The notes: generated by a model not told the origin, from the letters alone. A stretch of DNA of 64,000 nt from Macrocystis pyrifera (GCA_031763025.1 JASSKH010000029.1:7573121-7637120), one strand, 5' to 3'. Positions 54,339 to 63,669 are shown, numbered from the stretch's first letter. Numbers and translations are program-made.

Positions 54339-54370
<32 letters not shown>
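54024..54370 (+). mobile_element. tRNA-derived SINE, copy 3, with A32 tail
   Basis: Best-preserved copy. A-box-like TGGCTTGGTAGG at 54038-54049 and B-box-like AGTTCGAGTCT at 54082-54092 match the Pol III consensus at most positions. A tRNA-unrelated body of about 230 bp ends 'gtaaaagtgatgatg' plus 32 A (54339-54370). Antisense to the Rab8 gene whose intron it occupies. Confidence 0.9.
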
Positions 54371-54372
<2 letters not shown>

Positions 54373-54899
54373 AATTTGGATTTGCCAATTTGGCATTTTT
54401 TTTTTGCAAAACTTTTTTTTATGGATATATCCCCAAGCGCTTCGTGTGGCGAGTTCATGGAATTTTGGAAAATGTCATTTCATTCGGCAAGTTTTTAGCA
54501 AGACTCGAAGATCCATATCTCGAAAACCTTGCCAATTTGGAAAGTCTTCGCAGTGTCGTTAAAAAAAGCCCTAAGTCACTTCACGATAACTCTATACACG
54601 TCAGCAAAATGTTATGTACGTATTTTTTTCGGGAGATTTTGGGTCGGACGGGGCGATTCTCTGGTTCAACAACGGGCCTCCGTATCGAGGAGACCCTGCG
54701 TAAAAACAGGAAAAAAAACAACCATGGCCCCTCTACTATAGTAGCACCGGCGTTTCAGCGGCAAAATCAAGCGATTTCACGAGCACTGTCGTTTATACCG
54801 GGCAGTCTGCACTAACCCAAGCGACACCATAGAGGGGCAACTACCGCTGTACCTGGTCGTGATGGAAGCAACACTAAAGGCGGGAAGACGAAGAGGCTT

Positions 54900-56380
54900 A
54901 CGCAGGCGTTATCTACGCAGGGGTTATCGATGAAGGCGTTATCGATGTACTAGGGGTTGAACCGATGCTGGGGTTATCGATGCTGGGGTTTTCGATGTAG
55001 GGATTACCGATGCCGGGGTTACCGGTGCCGGGGATATTTTGTAGCCGATTCACCCCATTATTCGGAGCGATTTAAATCGGAATCGAAATCGGTAAATCGG
55101 GACGACTCTTTTTTACCGGCCAAACAGTCGCAAAACAGCGGCAAAACATCGGTGACACATCGTCCTGTGCATGACTAACTTAGAATTCAGTCATATTTAT
55201 CGCGAAACAACGACTCCGAACAAAGGATTCACTCACACGCCGAATTCGCTGATATATTGGATATATCGCCTGCGCCGAAAACCGATGTGTCAAAAAATCG
55301 GTAAACACATTCGATTCACAGCCTAACTGCTAATTATCGATGCAAGGGGTTATCGATACAGGGGCTATCGGTACAGGGGTTATCGGTGTAGGGGCTATCG
55401 ACACAGGGACTATCGATACAGGGATTATAGATACGCCGATTGTCGATATAGGGATTATCGATACACGGATCGTTGGTGACAGGGGATCTCGATACAGTGA
55501 TTATGTAGAAACTATCGGTGAGGAGGCCATCGTTGTAGAGGTTACCGATTCAGGGGTTACCGATTCAGGGGCTACCGATTCAGGGGTTACCGATTCAGGG
55601 GTTACCGATTCAGGGGTTACCGATTCAGGGCGTATCGCTGTACCAAGTAGGGGTTATCGACACAGGGAATACCAACGCAAGAATTATCGATATAAGGTGC
55701 AAGGATCCTCGATTCAGGGACGATGGGTATAGGGATAATGTATGAAGGGATGATCGGCGCAGGGGTTATCGGAAGAGAGATTCTTGCCGCAGGGATTACC
55801 AATACAGTTTACTATCGATTGTGGGGTTGATGATGCAGGGATTATCGATCCAGGCGTTATCGATACAGGAATTATAGCTGAGAGGGTTATCGGTGCGGAG
55901 ATTACCGATGCTTTGATTTTTCGATGCAGTTATCGGTGAGGAGGCCATCGATGTACGGGTTACCGATACGGTGGTTACCGACGCAGGGATTTTACCTACT
56001 CAAGGATTATCGGTGTACCAGGTAGAGGGTTATCGGTACGGGGATCATCGATACAGGGAATACCCACACAAGAATTATCGATACAGGCATTATCGATACA
56101 GGGAAAATCGATACGGGCATTATCGATAATGGGATAATTCTGGGGTTGTCCATGCATGTTTTATCGATGCAGGGCTTATCGATTCAAGGAACAAATAAAC
56201 AGGGGTTATCGATTCAGTGATTGGCGAAGGGTGCAGGGGCTATCGACACAGGGTATCCATGCAGGGGTCACTGATACTGGGTGTAGGGATTACACCGTTG
56301 CTGGGGTCATCGATGCAGGGAATATCGACACAGGAGTTATCGATACAGTAATCGATGCAGAGGTTCACGACTCACAGAGA
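54900..56380. repeat. GGGNTTATCGATACA minisatellite
   Basis: About 1.5 kb of variants of a 15-16 bp unit ('aggggttatcgataca', 'caggggttaccgatt'). At 55545-55630 the period is exactly 15 bp, so it reads as repeated G-V-T-D-S. It lies in a Rab8 intron and I do not treat it as coding. Confidence 0.85.
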
Positions 56381-56504
56381 GCCCTCACTCGTCGATCCCC
56401 GTGGCGGGACAGCCAGCCTCCAATCCCCGGAAAAAAAAACGAAGAGATCTAACGAGATATTTCTGGGGCGCGCGGGCGATAACCGCTCCCCCCTCTCCCC
56501 CCTT

Positions 56505-56635
56505 CCCCCCATTCGAAAGAGTCTATCGGTGTTTTTGACTGTCCTGCCGAGTAAAACCCCTATAATCGTCCGAAAAATTCAGTTCCTGGAGCCCAGAAAC
56601 AATTTCCCATAATAGTTGGTCTAAGCCTGAAAGCA
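56505..56635. mobile_element. Half copy of the GACCAACTATTATGGG foldback element
   Basis: Matches one arm of the 59503-59998 element, from 'agagtctatcggtgttttt' to 'cccataatagttggtctaag'. Confidence 0.75.
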
Positions 56636-56778
56636 GATCAGAGCAACCCTAACGCTATAACCTCAACAGGCCGATCAGTCCAGATCTCGAACAGGTGGCA
56701 AGTTCAACGGATATATGTATCGTTAGCACGCGTCATTTACTACCTGGTATTTATTTATTTTTTTTCGCTCCAACTCAC

Positions 56779-56942
56779 TCTGTTCTCCTGGGCCACGTCG
56801 CACTTGTTCCCCACGAGGATGGTGTTCACCTCGGGGGAGGCGTTCAGCTCGATCTGTCGCATCCAGTTCGTCACGTTTCGGAACGATTTTTCGTCCGAAA
56901 CGTCGTACACGAGCAGAATGCCCATGCTCCCTCTGTAGTAAG
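56779..56942 (-). CDS. RAB8: Rab8-type GTPase, exon 4 of the inferred gene
   Basis: Encodes the middle of the G domain. The acceptor 'tcattag' at 56943 joins CT to the G left by the upstream exon, giving [20 protein letters not shown], which covers the RabF4 and RabF5 regions. The helix N-W-M-R-Q-I-E follows, then G-N-K-C-D, the G4 guanine-specificity motif (NKxD). The donor AGA|GTGAGT at 56779/56778 is strong and in phase 0. All key residues are present. Confidence 0.95.
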
Positions 56943-57000
56943 CTAATGACACGTATGGCGAATAACGAGGCGGGTTGGGGGAGGGGGAGGGGGGGGGGAT

Positions 57001-57032
<32 letters not shown>
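57001..57032. repeat. Poly-G run, 32 bases
   Basis: About 60 bases upstream of the exon-4 acceptor in gene orientation, where it reads poly-C. Confidence 0.9.
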
Positions 57033-57033
<1 letters not shown>

Positions 57034-57329
57034 GGAGGGAGTTGGAAGAAGGTCGGGGGAATAGATTGTCTCTAGTTGGGGTTATCAGTACTATTATTTT
57101 TCAAAGACCGTCAGCAGAGCAAGCTTGCTTTTGCCAGCCAACTAGTAGCTAGTCGGCGACTTACAGGTAGGCAACTCACTGCCGTGAAATACTTGAAAAA
57201 AAAAAATGAGTAGTTTGTTCCCAAAACGAGAGTGCAGTCCTAGAAGGGTCAACTAAGGTTGTAAGCGCGCCGCGCGCATGTGTGCGGACGGGGCCCTTGG
57301 GCATCGTATATGGGCGGGATACAAAACTT

Positions 57330-57730
57330 CCATGTCCTAGAAAGATCATGATCTACGAGTACAAGTTTGATCTGCGAGTAGATCGTCATCTACAAGTAGA
57401 TCATGATCTACAGTATCATGATCTACTTGTAGATTATGACCTATAGATCATTTAGTTCCTCACCTGAAGTAGTGATGATGATACACATCACGACCGCAGG
57501 TCATGATCTATCTATCTACCGTAGGTCATCTTGTAGCTCCTCACCCACCGTTGTGAGAGACCGTACAGGATCTGCATATTAATAGTACAATATCCAACCC
57601 AGGAAACATGTGACATCATATAGATGATGCAGATCTATACGAGTCCCACCCGGTAACATGAGCTAAATCATACAGATTACACAGATCTATCTGTCTTGTC
57701 TCTCTGAACGATCTAGATCATGAAGTGGGA
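57330..57730. repeat. Cluster of GTAGATCATGATCTAC palindromes
   Basis: Repeated 'tagatcatgatctac', 'gatctacgagta' and 'gatctacttgtagat' words, many self-complementary, in Rab8 intron 56943-59348. Confidence 0.65.
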
Positions 57731-57782
57731 ATCGATTATCTATCATCCCTTCAATTCGGCACTATTGTTCTACGCTCATTAT

Positions 57783-57888
57783 TACGGGGGGGCCATAGTA
57801 AATAGGACCAAATACTGTTAGTAAAAATAGGGAAATATATAGTTTTTTGTGTGTACCGTAGGTGCTATTTACTATGGTCCCTCGAAAT
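57783..57888. mobile_element. Palindromic MITE family 1, copy 7
   Basis: Left end TACGGGGGGGCCATAG; right end decayed (CCCTCGAAATAG). Standard core. In a Rab8 intron. Confidence 0.86.
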
Positions 57889-58344
57889 AGCAGATTAGCA
57901 GGGTGTTTGCGGTAATCCGATCAGGCTGGGTTCCACAATTATTTGGAACCAACGAAACCCGAGGACCTGATCGGTCGAAAACACGTGAATCCAAAGGCCA
58001 GCAAAGTTAACGCAACCCAACAGAGCGACCCAACCCGAGCACAAAATAGGTCTAAAAGGCGACAAATTCGGTCGCTTTTCCACACAGCCTTAAGAAACGA
58101 TCCCGAGTGAACGTTTCGTGGGTTGGGACTGCTATTGTAACACAGGAAACAGACTAGACTACAAGGAGTTCAAGCCGAAGCAGTACCAACCAAAAAAGTC
58201 TTCGCAAACACCCTGGTCTACCTGCATCGTTACTGGTGCGAGCAAGGCACATACATGCCTCGCAGGGCTGCGAGCAAGGCATGCCTTATAAGGCTGTGTG
58301 TGAGTAAGGCATGCCTCATAGGGACGTGAGAGAGCCATGCGATA

Positions 58345-58680
58345 GAGGTGAAGCACATTTCCGCTAAAAAGGTTTCTGAATGACGTATTACGGGGGTCCA
58401 CAGTTAACGGGACCGAATTTTGTTAGTAAAAATAGGTAAATATATAGGTTTTTATGTGTACCATAGGTCCTATTAACTATGGACCCCCGTAATAGCTCTT
58501 TTAACTCGAGACCGTCGGAAAGCCAATCTTGTTTTAAAAAATGACGTACTTGTATACTTGGCCCATGGGATTATCCATCGGGATGCAACTTGATTTTTGC
58601 GGAAGTCAGTTTTCGGGTGAAGATTGGAGCTCCTTAAGGTCAAGTGAGGAGCCTCAGAAAAATTAGGGTGAACCTCCATC
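58345..58680 (-). repeat. Dispersed repeat interrupted by a MITE
   Basis: Inverted copy of 4670-4910. The match breaks at 'ttctgaatgacg' (58388) and resumes after 58492, exactly where the MITE sits. Confidence 0.72.
58389..58491. mobile_element. Palindromic MITE family 1, copy 8
   Basis: Both ends intact. Comparison with the empty homologous site near 4872 places the element boundaries close to TATTACGGGGG and CCCCCGTAATA. Confidence 0.92.
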
Positions 58681-58845
58681 GTATAACGCCTCCTTATAGG
58701 GATGGGAGTAAAGCGTGCCTTATAAGGCTGTCATTAAGGCATGTCCTAGGGCTGGACTTGACCGCCAGTTGTAACACGCAAGATTGTACATCCCCTGATA
58801 CAATTTTAGGACCCCGACTTTCCCCCAAGCATCGGGCGGGTGAGC

Positions 58846-58872
58846 GGGGGGGGGGGGGGGGGGGGGGGGGGG
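58846..58872. repeat. Poly-G run, 27 bases
   Basis: Uninterrupted G tract in a Rab8 intron. Confidence 0.9.
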
Positions 58873-58958
58873 CTCACACGACGATAATGGTGGCTATGCA
58901 AAAATGTCGTCGATACCATTCCACAGTCGCGTCGCTCGGCGTTTACTTCCACTCCATT

Positions 58959-59062
58959 TACGGGGGGGCCATAGTAAATAGGACCAAGTATTGTTAGTAA
59001 AAGTAGGTAAATATATAGGTTTTTGTGCGTACCGTAGGTCCTATTTACTGTGGTCCTCCGTA
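58959..59062. mobile_element. Palindromic MITE family 1, copy 9
   Basis: Left end TACGGGGGGGCCATAG, right end GTCCTCCGTAATA. About 290 bp downstream of exon 59349-59449 in gene orientation. Confidence 0.88.
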
Positions 59063-59168
59063 ATAGGCGGTCCACAAGAGAGAAACAAACGAGAAGGGCA
59101 ACGATTATAAATCGGAAGAAGAAGAAGAAGAAAAAAATAAGAATAAACAGCGTGCCCTCTTCCAGCCC

Positions 59169-59264
59169 GTTTAAGACTGCAGTCCCGTTTCGGGGACAAA
59201 CCACTTAGAATTAGTGTAGATCGGTTTGCCCCCCTCCGAAACGGGACTGCAGCCCTTGATGGGT
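59169..59264. mobile_element. Small palindromic element (GACTGCAGTCCC family), copy 2
   Basis: Inverted arms 'gactgcagtcccgtttcggg' and 'ccgaaacgggactgcagccc' with central 'acaaaccac'/'gtagatcgg'. Confidence 0.75.
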
Positions 59265-59348
59265 CAAGTCGCGGGGGGGCAACCACTGCTGCAGCCGCCA
59301 TCATCAATCCTCCCCAACTTTCGCTTTTTTGGCCCCCTCCTTCCTCAC

Positions 59349-59449
59349 CTGACGTGATGTTCCGGAAACGCTCCTGCCCCGCGGTGTCCCAGATTTGGAG
59401 CTTCACCTTCTTCCCCCGCAAAATGGCCGTCTTGATCTTGAAGTCGATC
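59349..59449 (-). CDS. RAB8: Rab8-type GTPase, exon 3 of the inferred gene
   Basis: Encodes the end of switch I through switch II. The acceptor 'ggcggcag' at 59450 gives one base that completes the Gly of T-I-G-I-D-F-K. Then come a lysine-rich strand and [14 protein letters not shown], which contains the G3 motif with the catalytic Gln and the RabF2/F3 regions, then N-I-T-S. The donor GTCAG|GTGAGG at 59349/59348 leaves one base. T-I-G-I-D-F-K (Ile rather than Val) fits Rab8/Sec4. The 33 complete codons show no departures from the family. Confidence 0.95.
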
Positions 59450-59502
59450 CTGCCGCCATTGGGGGAAGAAACAAAAAAAAAAAGAAACGCGGAAAAGTTG
59501 CT

Positions 59503-59998
59503 TTAGACCAACTATTATGGGAAATTTTTGAAGGGGTCTCGGAACTGGCTTTTTTCGCCGAAAACCGGCGATTTACTCGACGGGACTGTCAAAAACACCG
59601 GTAGACTCGTCAGGATGCTCCTCTTAGTTTTCCGAGAGCTTTCGCGAGCGCTTTTCCGTTTCTCCAGAGTCGTACAAGGACTGTTCGTCCATATTTCCAG
59701 TTCTGTGGACATCGTCATTTTTCATAAAAAATCCTCGAAGATCTACTATTTCTGGCCCCAGTTCTGACCAACAGCCTTACTTCTGACCCTCCAGAGTAAA
59801 GTGATTGGCTACTCCAAAATTTAAAACAGGACTCTGGAGAAACGGAAAATTGTTCCTGAAAGCTCGCAAAAAACTACGGGGAGCATTTTGAGGAGTCTAT
59901 CGGTGTTTTTGGCTTTCCCGCCGAGTAAAACGCGTATATTCGGCCTAAAAACCCAGTTCTGAGAGCTCAGAAATAATTTCCCACAATAGTTGGTCTTA
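59503..59998. mobile_element. Foldback element with ~180 bp inverted arms
   Basis: Arms 59503-59680 and 59820-59998 are inverse complements (about 75-80% by eye) with ends 'ttagaccaactattatggga' and 'cccacaatagttggtctta'. The left edge lies only about 50 bp upstream of the exon-3 acceptor of Rab8. Confidence 0.82.
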
Positions 59999-60002
59999 GA
60001 TT

Positions 60003-60679
60003 GTGAATTCATTTCTGCAGATGATTGTTTGACACCAACCACTATGTACCGAAATATAAGCACCATTTTGGTTTAACAATTAGTGTGAAACCGGTTCTTA
60101 AACTACGGGACAGAGCGGAATAAATCATTAACCTAAAAACATTTGGGTGAATTATTTTTTTTTTGTCGATTTTGCACACGATGCTTTTTTTTTTTCTTCA
60201 GATTTTGTCGGTGGAGGTGTCGGTCTCGCCGCCCCCCCCCCCCCCCTCCCCTGAAACAAAAATTCGTCGGCTTTATCTATCTTGACAAGCGAAGTCAAAG
60301 ACCATATACAATAGGGTGATTGACGAGCGTTTTTTATCGTCTTCCTCGATTGCACCATGGGAGCACCATGGAAAAACAAAAAAAAAAACAAAAATAGATG
60401 GAAGCACCAAGGAGACGGGGACCTAAGGTGCACCCATCGTCATGCTTGGCCCTGTTCGTTTAACACTATCACACCAGGGTGATGAGACACCAACCCCCCG
60501 GGACGAATTTCAGAATCGGTTTCCTCCAAAACATGCCTTAAGGGGGACACAAAAAACGAAAATGGTGGATTTCTTGGAAATTTTTCGTCGAAAAGGTTTG
60601 CATAAGAGACACATTGTTGGGCGTACTCGGTACGCCCTCCCTGATGTCGAGAATCCCAGCTTCGAATATCAAATCGTCC
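60003..60679. other. Intron sequence, nothing recognised
   Basis: Part of Rab8 intron 1 (59450-63587) with T, C and A homopolymers (60150-60245, 60360-60390). Confidence 0.5.
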
Positions 60680-61235
60680 CAGGGGGGGGGCGGGGGCGGG
60701 TGTACTCGATATCATGCATGGCCGTAGTCGTGTGACCATAGACCCTCGCATCCCTACAATGCCGGGACGGAGCACGTCGGGTTTTCACAGACCAGGTAGA
60801 CATTGCTTGCAACAAGCGCGAAGCGAAACGTGAGGTGTTGGGCGAGTCGCATGAAGGGTGAGCTGCATCCTAGTAAGAACCGCTTTTGAGGCGGATTTTC
60901 TTGCATGTGGATGACAGCGTCAAAGAATTGATTTGATTTCTGGTTTGGCCAGTTCCAGAGACAGCAATGGGTTTACTATGTATAACTGCCTCGTGGGTGC
61001 CTTACCATATACACACTACAGTACGTGATACGATCATCCCCCTTTTGCGGAGGGAAGGCTCTCCCCGCACAAAAAAACATCTAACTCGACCGCCAGCCGT
61101 GGTAACCGCCAAGCGAAAACACACACAAAACGGTACGCTGGCTGTCTAGCTCACGCAGTGAGAGGAGTGTTTTACAGCGTCGTCGGCAACCGACGCAAAC
61201 CCAACCTATATATACCAGGGGGGGGGGGGGGGGGG
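60680..61235 (-). repeat. C/G-bounded dispersed repeat, copy J (full length)
   Basis: From a G-rich start and 'gtgtactcgatatcatgcat' through all landmarks to 'cccaacctatatatacca' and a 19-base G run. Confidence 0.9.
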
Positions 61236-61375
61236 TGATCTTGCGCGTTAAACGGTATAAACCCCTTGCATGTCTACTGTACTATGCCGGGACGCACGAC
61301 GTCGGGCTTTCACCGACCAGGAAACACGGAAAAAAAGTATCATGGAAGCACCATAAAAGCATCATTGAGGTCGGG

Positions 61376-61376
<1 letters not shown>

Positions 61377-61435
<59 letters not shown>
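61377..61435. repeat. Poly-G run, 59 bases
   Basis: Second longest homopolymer in the window. Preceded at 61280-61320 by a short diverged fragment of the C/G-bounded repeat. Confidence 0.92.
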
Positions 61436-61764
61436 CTCGTAACGTCGTTCCGCTTCCTCCCACTCCCCCCGCTTCCCTGCTGGGTCATGAAGCAAGCGAT
61501 AGTAGAACATTGACGGCAAAATGCGGCCTACGCAGTACCGCCGTACGATACAGCAGTAGCAGCGCAGTAGTCCACTGGGTACAATCTCTCCTCGCCGTAA
61601 ACTCGGCCTTGTGTTCGCGTATTATTCGCCAGGTGTACAGCAATAACATCGTAAAAAAACCTTGAGTGCGCGAAGAGTTTCAGCTAGAGCAACACTCCGA
61701 ACGCGTCTTTTTTCCCTGACCCACCAGAAAAGTATAAGAAGCTAACAACAAACATATGCTGCAT

Positions 61765-61806
61765 AGGACACCGCGGTTTGACCCCTCGACCGACCGCCTC
61801 GTACAC
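61765..61806. repeat. Isolated fragment of the 49-50 kb satellite
   Basis: 'aggacaccgcggtttgaccc' and 'cgaccgaccgcct' match the start of satellite units but occur once, 12 kb away, in Rab8 intron 1. Confidence 0.7.
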
Positions 61807-62164
61807 ACAAAAAAAAAGCACATGGAAAGCCCTGTTCACTGCGTTTTTTTTTCTTCCAAATTTCTAAATTTCCAATTTTTCAACTGTTTAAAAGTTCTCA
61901 GTTCACTCGGGAGCACTTTTCAGTTTTTACCAGCACTTATAGCCCTAGACGGCGAACTTCGAAACTTCGATTTTTTTTATTTATTTTTTAAATATCAACA
62001 GAGAACAGGTTTTAAAAAAGAAGACTTGACGTACGCAGAAAAAAAAACGTTCTCCTACGAAGCATCTTTGCTTCTGGCGACTGGTGAGGGACTTTTTTTG
62101 TATCGTACTTTGATCGTGTAACGCATGCAGTACATCTTAAACCCCCCAACCCACCGGAAAAAGC

Positions 62165-62205
62165 GGTTACTGACGAAGCAGACACGCGCCCAATAGTTGA
62201 TTTCG
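62165..62205 (-). repeat. Isolated copy of the Rab8 exon-end/donor repeat
   Basis: On the gene strand it reads 'atcaactattgggcgcgtg' followed by 'tctgcttcgtcagta', a diverged copy of the exon 63588-63661 end and following intron start. Confidence 0.65.
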
Positions 62206-62449
62206 TCTCCCCGAAACCGGAAAACAAATATAATCCCTCTCCTTGGCATTCTTGACGCATTTGGCGCACTGTATTTGTGTACGAAGTATAGCTGGTATTT
62301 TCATCTCGAGGGCCAGCCAAAATAATAAAAATACCATGATGAAAAAAAAATACAAAAAAAAAAAAAACCCGAATATTATTTGCTGACTCTGAATAATGAT
62401 GGTGACATTGCTACCAGGTATTTTTTTAGGTGATTTAGACAGTAAGGTA

Positions 62450-62656
62450 ATGCAGCTCACCCTTCATGCGACTCGCCGGGCACCTCACGTTTCGCTTCGC
62501 GCTTGTTGCAAGCAATGTCTGCCTGGTCTGTGAAAACCCGACGTGCTCCGTCCCGGCATTGTAGGGATGCGAGGGTCTATGGTCATACGATTACGGCCAT
62601 GCATGAGATCGAGTACATCTCTCCTATTGAGTACACCCCCCCCCCCCCCCCCCCCC
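62450..62656 (+). repeat. C/G-bounded dispersed repeat, copy K (3' part)
   Basis: Starts at 'gcagctcacccttcatgcg', ends 'ctcctattgagtaca' plus about 21 C. The upstream half is absent. Confidence 0.85.
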
Positions 62657-62850
62657 CGCCGCCCGAGAACTGGTCGTCTCTGAGCCCGGGGGCATATTTT
62701 GAAGGGGTCGCCCCCCGCTCCAATGGCCGAAAAATAGGCCTACCGACGAAGGAGACACTTGCCATCATACCCAATGGTTGAAGTACAGGACTACCGACGA
62801 AGCAGACACGCACCCAATGGTTGGAATACAGGCGACCCCGGGAACCGAAC

Positions 62851-63004
62851 CTGTCAGGAGACAGCATTTTCACCTCTTGACAGACAGCAACTTTTGCCTC
62901 GACATGCCTTGACTGACACCAAACTACCAGGTTTTAGTGTGGAACAATCGGCCCTGCACCTTTGACAGCGCACGCTTCGCCTTGCTTGACATGTCTCCTG
63001 GCAT
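62851..63004. mobile_element. MITE family 2, copy 3
   Basis: Ends CTGTCAGGAGACAG and TGTCTCCTGGCA, with the full internal word set shared with 21828-21983. Inserted within a duplicated exon fragment. Confidence 0.88.
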
Positions 63005-63179
63005 CTTTGACGAGAACTGGTCGTCGCTGTATCTGGGTACACTGTCTTTCAAGGGGGCTTCACACCCCCGATAACGGTTGCAAAGCAGGACTACCGACGA
63101 AGCCGACACTCACATTCCTCAAGCCCACTGGTGGAAGCACAGGAGGACTAGCGACAAAGCAGACACAACACCCAATGTT

Positions 63180-63345
63180 TGAAATATGGCAAGGCTGTTT
63201 ACGGGTCGGGCCAAAATTCGCGGGTCGAGTCGGGTCGGGTCGGGTCGGGTCGGGTCACCTAACCCGACACGACCTGACTCATGAGATTTCGAAGACATCC
63301 TGAAGATCTCCTGACCCGACCCGACCCGACCAGTAAGATTTTGAA
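63180..63345. repeat. Inverted GGGTC/GACCC repeats
   Basis: Six or more tandem GGGTC units (63208-63255) are followed by GACCC units (63310-63332) and can form a large hairpin. Repeated 'gaagacntcctgaagatct' words lie between. Confidence 0.75.
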
Positions 63346-63587
63346 GACCTCCTGATCTGTGAACATCCATGAACAATGAATGTATAGGACCTCGATAGTT
63401 GGCCGTCTCTTTTGTATCTGGTTGTAGATTTTGAAGGACCCTCCTCCAATGGTTAAAGACAGATAGGGCTACCGACGACGAGGAAACTTGTCACACCCAA
63501 TGGTTGCAATAGAGGACTACCGACGAAGCAGAAACTTGTCACACCCAATGGTTGCAATAAAGGACTACCGACGAAGCAGACGCGCAC

Positions 63588-63661
63588 CCAATGGTTGAAA
63601 TGTAGGACCCCGAGAACTGGTCGTCGCTGTACCGGAGGAGCAGGCAGCTTTTCCCCCACCC
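63588..63661 (-). CDS. RAB8: Rab8-type GTPase, P-loop exon
   Basis: Encodes the P-loop end and switch I. The acceptor 'ttcttctatcag' at 63662 is followed by G-W-G-K-S-C-L-L-L-R-Y, then S-D-D-Q-F-S-G-S-Y-I-S-T-I and two bases of Gly. The donor CATTGG|GTGCGCG is at 63588/63587. The position before the last P-loop Gly is Val in nearly all Rabs and Trp here. One G fewer in the five-G run at 63653-63657, with a phase-1 exon start, would give the usual Val, so a homopolymer indel is likely. The exon encoding the N-terminus up to the start of the P-loop is not seen and should lie beyond 64000. The five exons here total 564 bases (187 residues). Confidence 0.9.
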
Positions 63662-63669
63662 CTGATAGA

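Larger units (their letters stand above)
62660..63587 (-). repeat. Compound repeat made of Rab8 exon and donor copies
   Basis: On the gene strand the region is built from pieces of the adjacent exon: 'gacgaccagttctcg' (62660s and 63011-63031) and several units 'caaccattgggtg' plus 'tctgcttcgtcggtagtcct'. Units at 63494, 63542 and 63585 have periods of 48 and 43 bp and lead straight into the real exon end. Each carries the same CAACCATTGG|GTG junction as the functional donor. A MITE (62851-63004) interrupts one exon-like copy. Confidence 0.85.

Noticed and set aside
63180-63345. Telomere-like repeats (GGGTC)n
   Set aside because: Short, with inverted orientation on its right side and located inside a gene's intron. 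Not a telomere-type array.
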